From JBMDXB01 sp048594975 (GTDB lineage: Bacteria > Acidobacteriota > Vicinamibacteria > Vicinamibacterales > 2-12-FULL-66-21), in the NCBI GenBank assembly GCA_048594975.1, contig JBMDXQ010000042.1, positions 171,025-235,024 on the forward strand: DNA of 64,000 nt. Reading direction: 5' to 3'. The notes below the pieces were generated by a model. That model saw nothing but the letters and a program-made list of their open reading frames with translations, was not told the origin of the DNA and searched no databases. The first letter of the stretch is position 1. Each line of letters opens with the position of its first letter. Positions 63,408 to 64,000 of this stretch are shown here, in pieces. A program made the position numbers and the translations under genes.

Positions 63408-64000
63408 ATGTCCAAAGTCCTGCTCGACTACACGCTGGACGATACCACCGTCACGAACCCGGACGGTTCGTTCGAGCTCGCGTTCACCGACGCGACCGTC
63501 GTCGCCGGCCCCGGCGTGACGGCCGCGGGCAACTTCCCCCGCGCGCTCGATCTCGGCACGCTTGGCAGGGGCGCGGTCGACGTGAGCACGCTCGCCATCG
63601 ACCGCCGGCAGTTCACGCTGCGGGTCGTCTTCCAGGCCAACGGCCCGATCAGCGCGCGCGCCAACCTCCTGGAGTCGACCCGGCTGCCGTTCGCGCTCTT
63701 CCTCGCGCCGCGCGACGGCACCGGGTTCGACCTCGTCGCCTCGGTGGCGCCGGCGGTGCACGGCTGGCGCGCGGCGAGCACGCGCTTCGCCGCCGGCCTC
63801 CAGCCGGGCGTCTGGTACATCGCCGACCTCGTCTACGACATCGACACGGTGGCGCTTTTCGTCGATGGGACGATCGTCTCGGTGCACGCGTTCTGGTGGG
63901 GTGCGCTCGACGAGTTTCCCGGCCGCGACCTCTTCGTCGGCACCTGGGTCGATGGGGCGCGCGACCACTTCGACGGCAAGCTGGCGGCGATCCAGTGGCA
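63408..64000 (+). CDS. LamG/concanavalin-like protein, 5' part (runs off window)
   Basis: An open frame of 197 codons continues past the window edge. It starts MSKVLLDYTLDDTTVTNPDG at an ATG with a GGGAGAGGAG box, and has no signal peptide. QFTLRVVFQANGPI, GVWYIADLVYDIDTVALFVDG and FDGKLAAIQW fit a LamG/concanavalin A-like sandwich. What follows is not visible, so the full architecture is unknown. Confidence 0.7.
   Translation, partial: MSKVLLDYTLDDTTVTNPDGSFELAFTDATVVAGPGVTAAGNFPRALDLGTLGRGAVDVSTLAIDRRQFTLRVVFQANGPISARANLLESTRLPFALFLAPRDGTGFDLVASVAPAVHGWRAASTRFAAGLQPGVWYIADLVYDIDTVALFVDGTIVSVHAFWWGALDEFPGRDLFVGTWVDGARDHFDGKLAAIQW

Overview
The window is about 64 kb of GC-rich DNA. Its gene content suggests an acidobacterium, most likely of the Vicinamibacteria type. 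The evidence is two long FtsX/MacB-type permeases of the acidobacterial ADOP kind (one behind a PadR gene), an Oar-like TonB receptor with a carboxypeptidase-like N-terminal domain, a VWFA-related protein, a DUF1501/DUF1553 pair with a planctomycete-type cytochrome domain, and several Tat-exported Gfo/Idh/MocA enzymes. The taxonomy is inference. I saw no rRNA, tRNA, CRISPR array or transposase. Most long antisense reading frames are GC-driven shadows and are left out.

Region by region. (1) 59-4649, minus: a tight three-gene operon for oxidative (Weimberg-type) pentose degradation: a xylonate dehydratase of the YagF type, a FAH-fold 2-keto-3-deoxy-pentonate dehydratase and a ketoglutarate-semialdehyde-type dehydrogenase. 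(2) 4804-7533, plus: two exported Gfo/Idh/MocA oxidoreductases, divergent from the pentose operon. (3) 7879-12116: a V8-like protease with a one-domain partner, a metallophosphoesterase with a small upstream gene, a collapsed GH20 hexosaminidase pseudogene and a VWFA protein. (4) 12117-18394, minus: seven genes, most of them overlapping, that encode a corrinoid methyl-transfer system. It looks like methionine synthase taken apart: UroD-like methyltransferase, corrinoid protein, small virulence-factor-family protein, ferredoxin-ASKHA reactivator, MetH-activation-like protein, homocysteine methyltransferase and a small unknown. (5) 18503-22782, minus: an RcnB-like protein, an RlpA-like lipoprotein, a B12-binding radical SAM enzyme behind a 61-residue peptide, a two-repeat secreted protein and a collapsed TonB-receptor pseudogene.

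(6) 23086-34683: DUF1501 and PSCyt/DUF1549/DUF1553 genes, a PIG-L deacetylase, a CBM9-like protein, several exported proteins of unknown role and an aldo/keto reductase lacking the usual catalytic His. (7) 34749-36605, minus: a protein with a nucleoside-deoxyribosyltransferase-like head and helical tail, then a TPR-protein remnant. (8) 36785-47805, plus: a long co-directional run encoding RidA, a SelA-like PLP enzyme, DUF362, a PQQ-type propeller, ApbE, an unknown exported protein, an Oar-like TonB receptor and a deacetylase-type amidohydrolase. RidA, the PLP enzyme and the amidohydrolase all carry export signals, which suggests an extracytoplasmic pathway of N-acyl amino acid or amino-sugar-acid breakdown. 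(9) 47954-64000: a HELGH metalloprotease, an ADOP permease, a small exported protein, a TIR-STAND-WD40 NLR-like protein, a PadR/ADOP operon with a palindromic operator in its promoter, a pectate-lyase-fold/SMP-30-like gene interrupted by an in-frame TAG, and the start of a LamG-like gene that runs off the window.

Two gene remnants (GH20 and TonB receptor) keep their true N- and C-termini but have lost the middle, and a dispersed tandem repeat forms the 3' end of the corrinoid-protein gene. Both suggest repeat- or deletion-driven genome change in this lineage.
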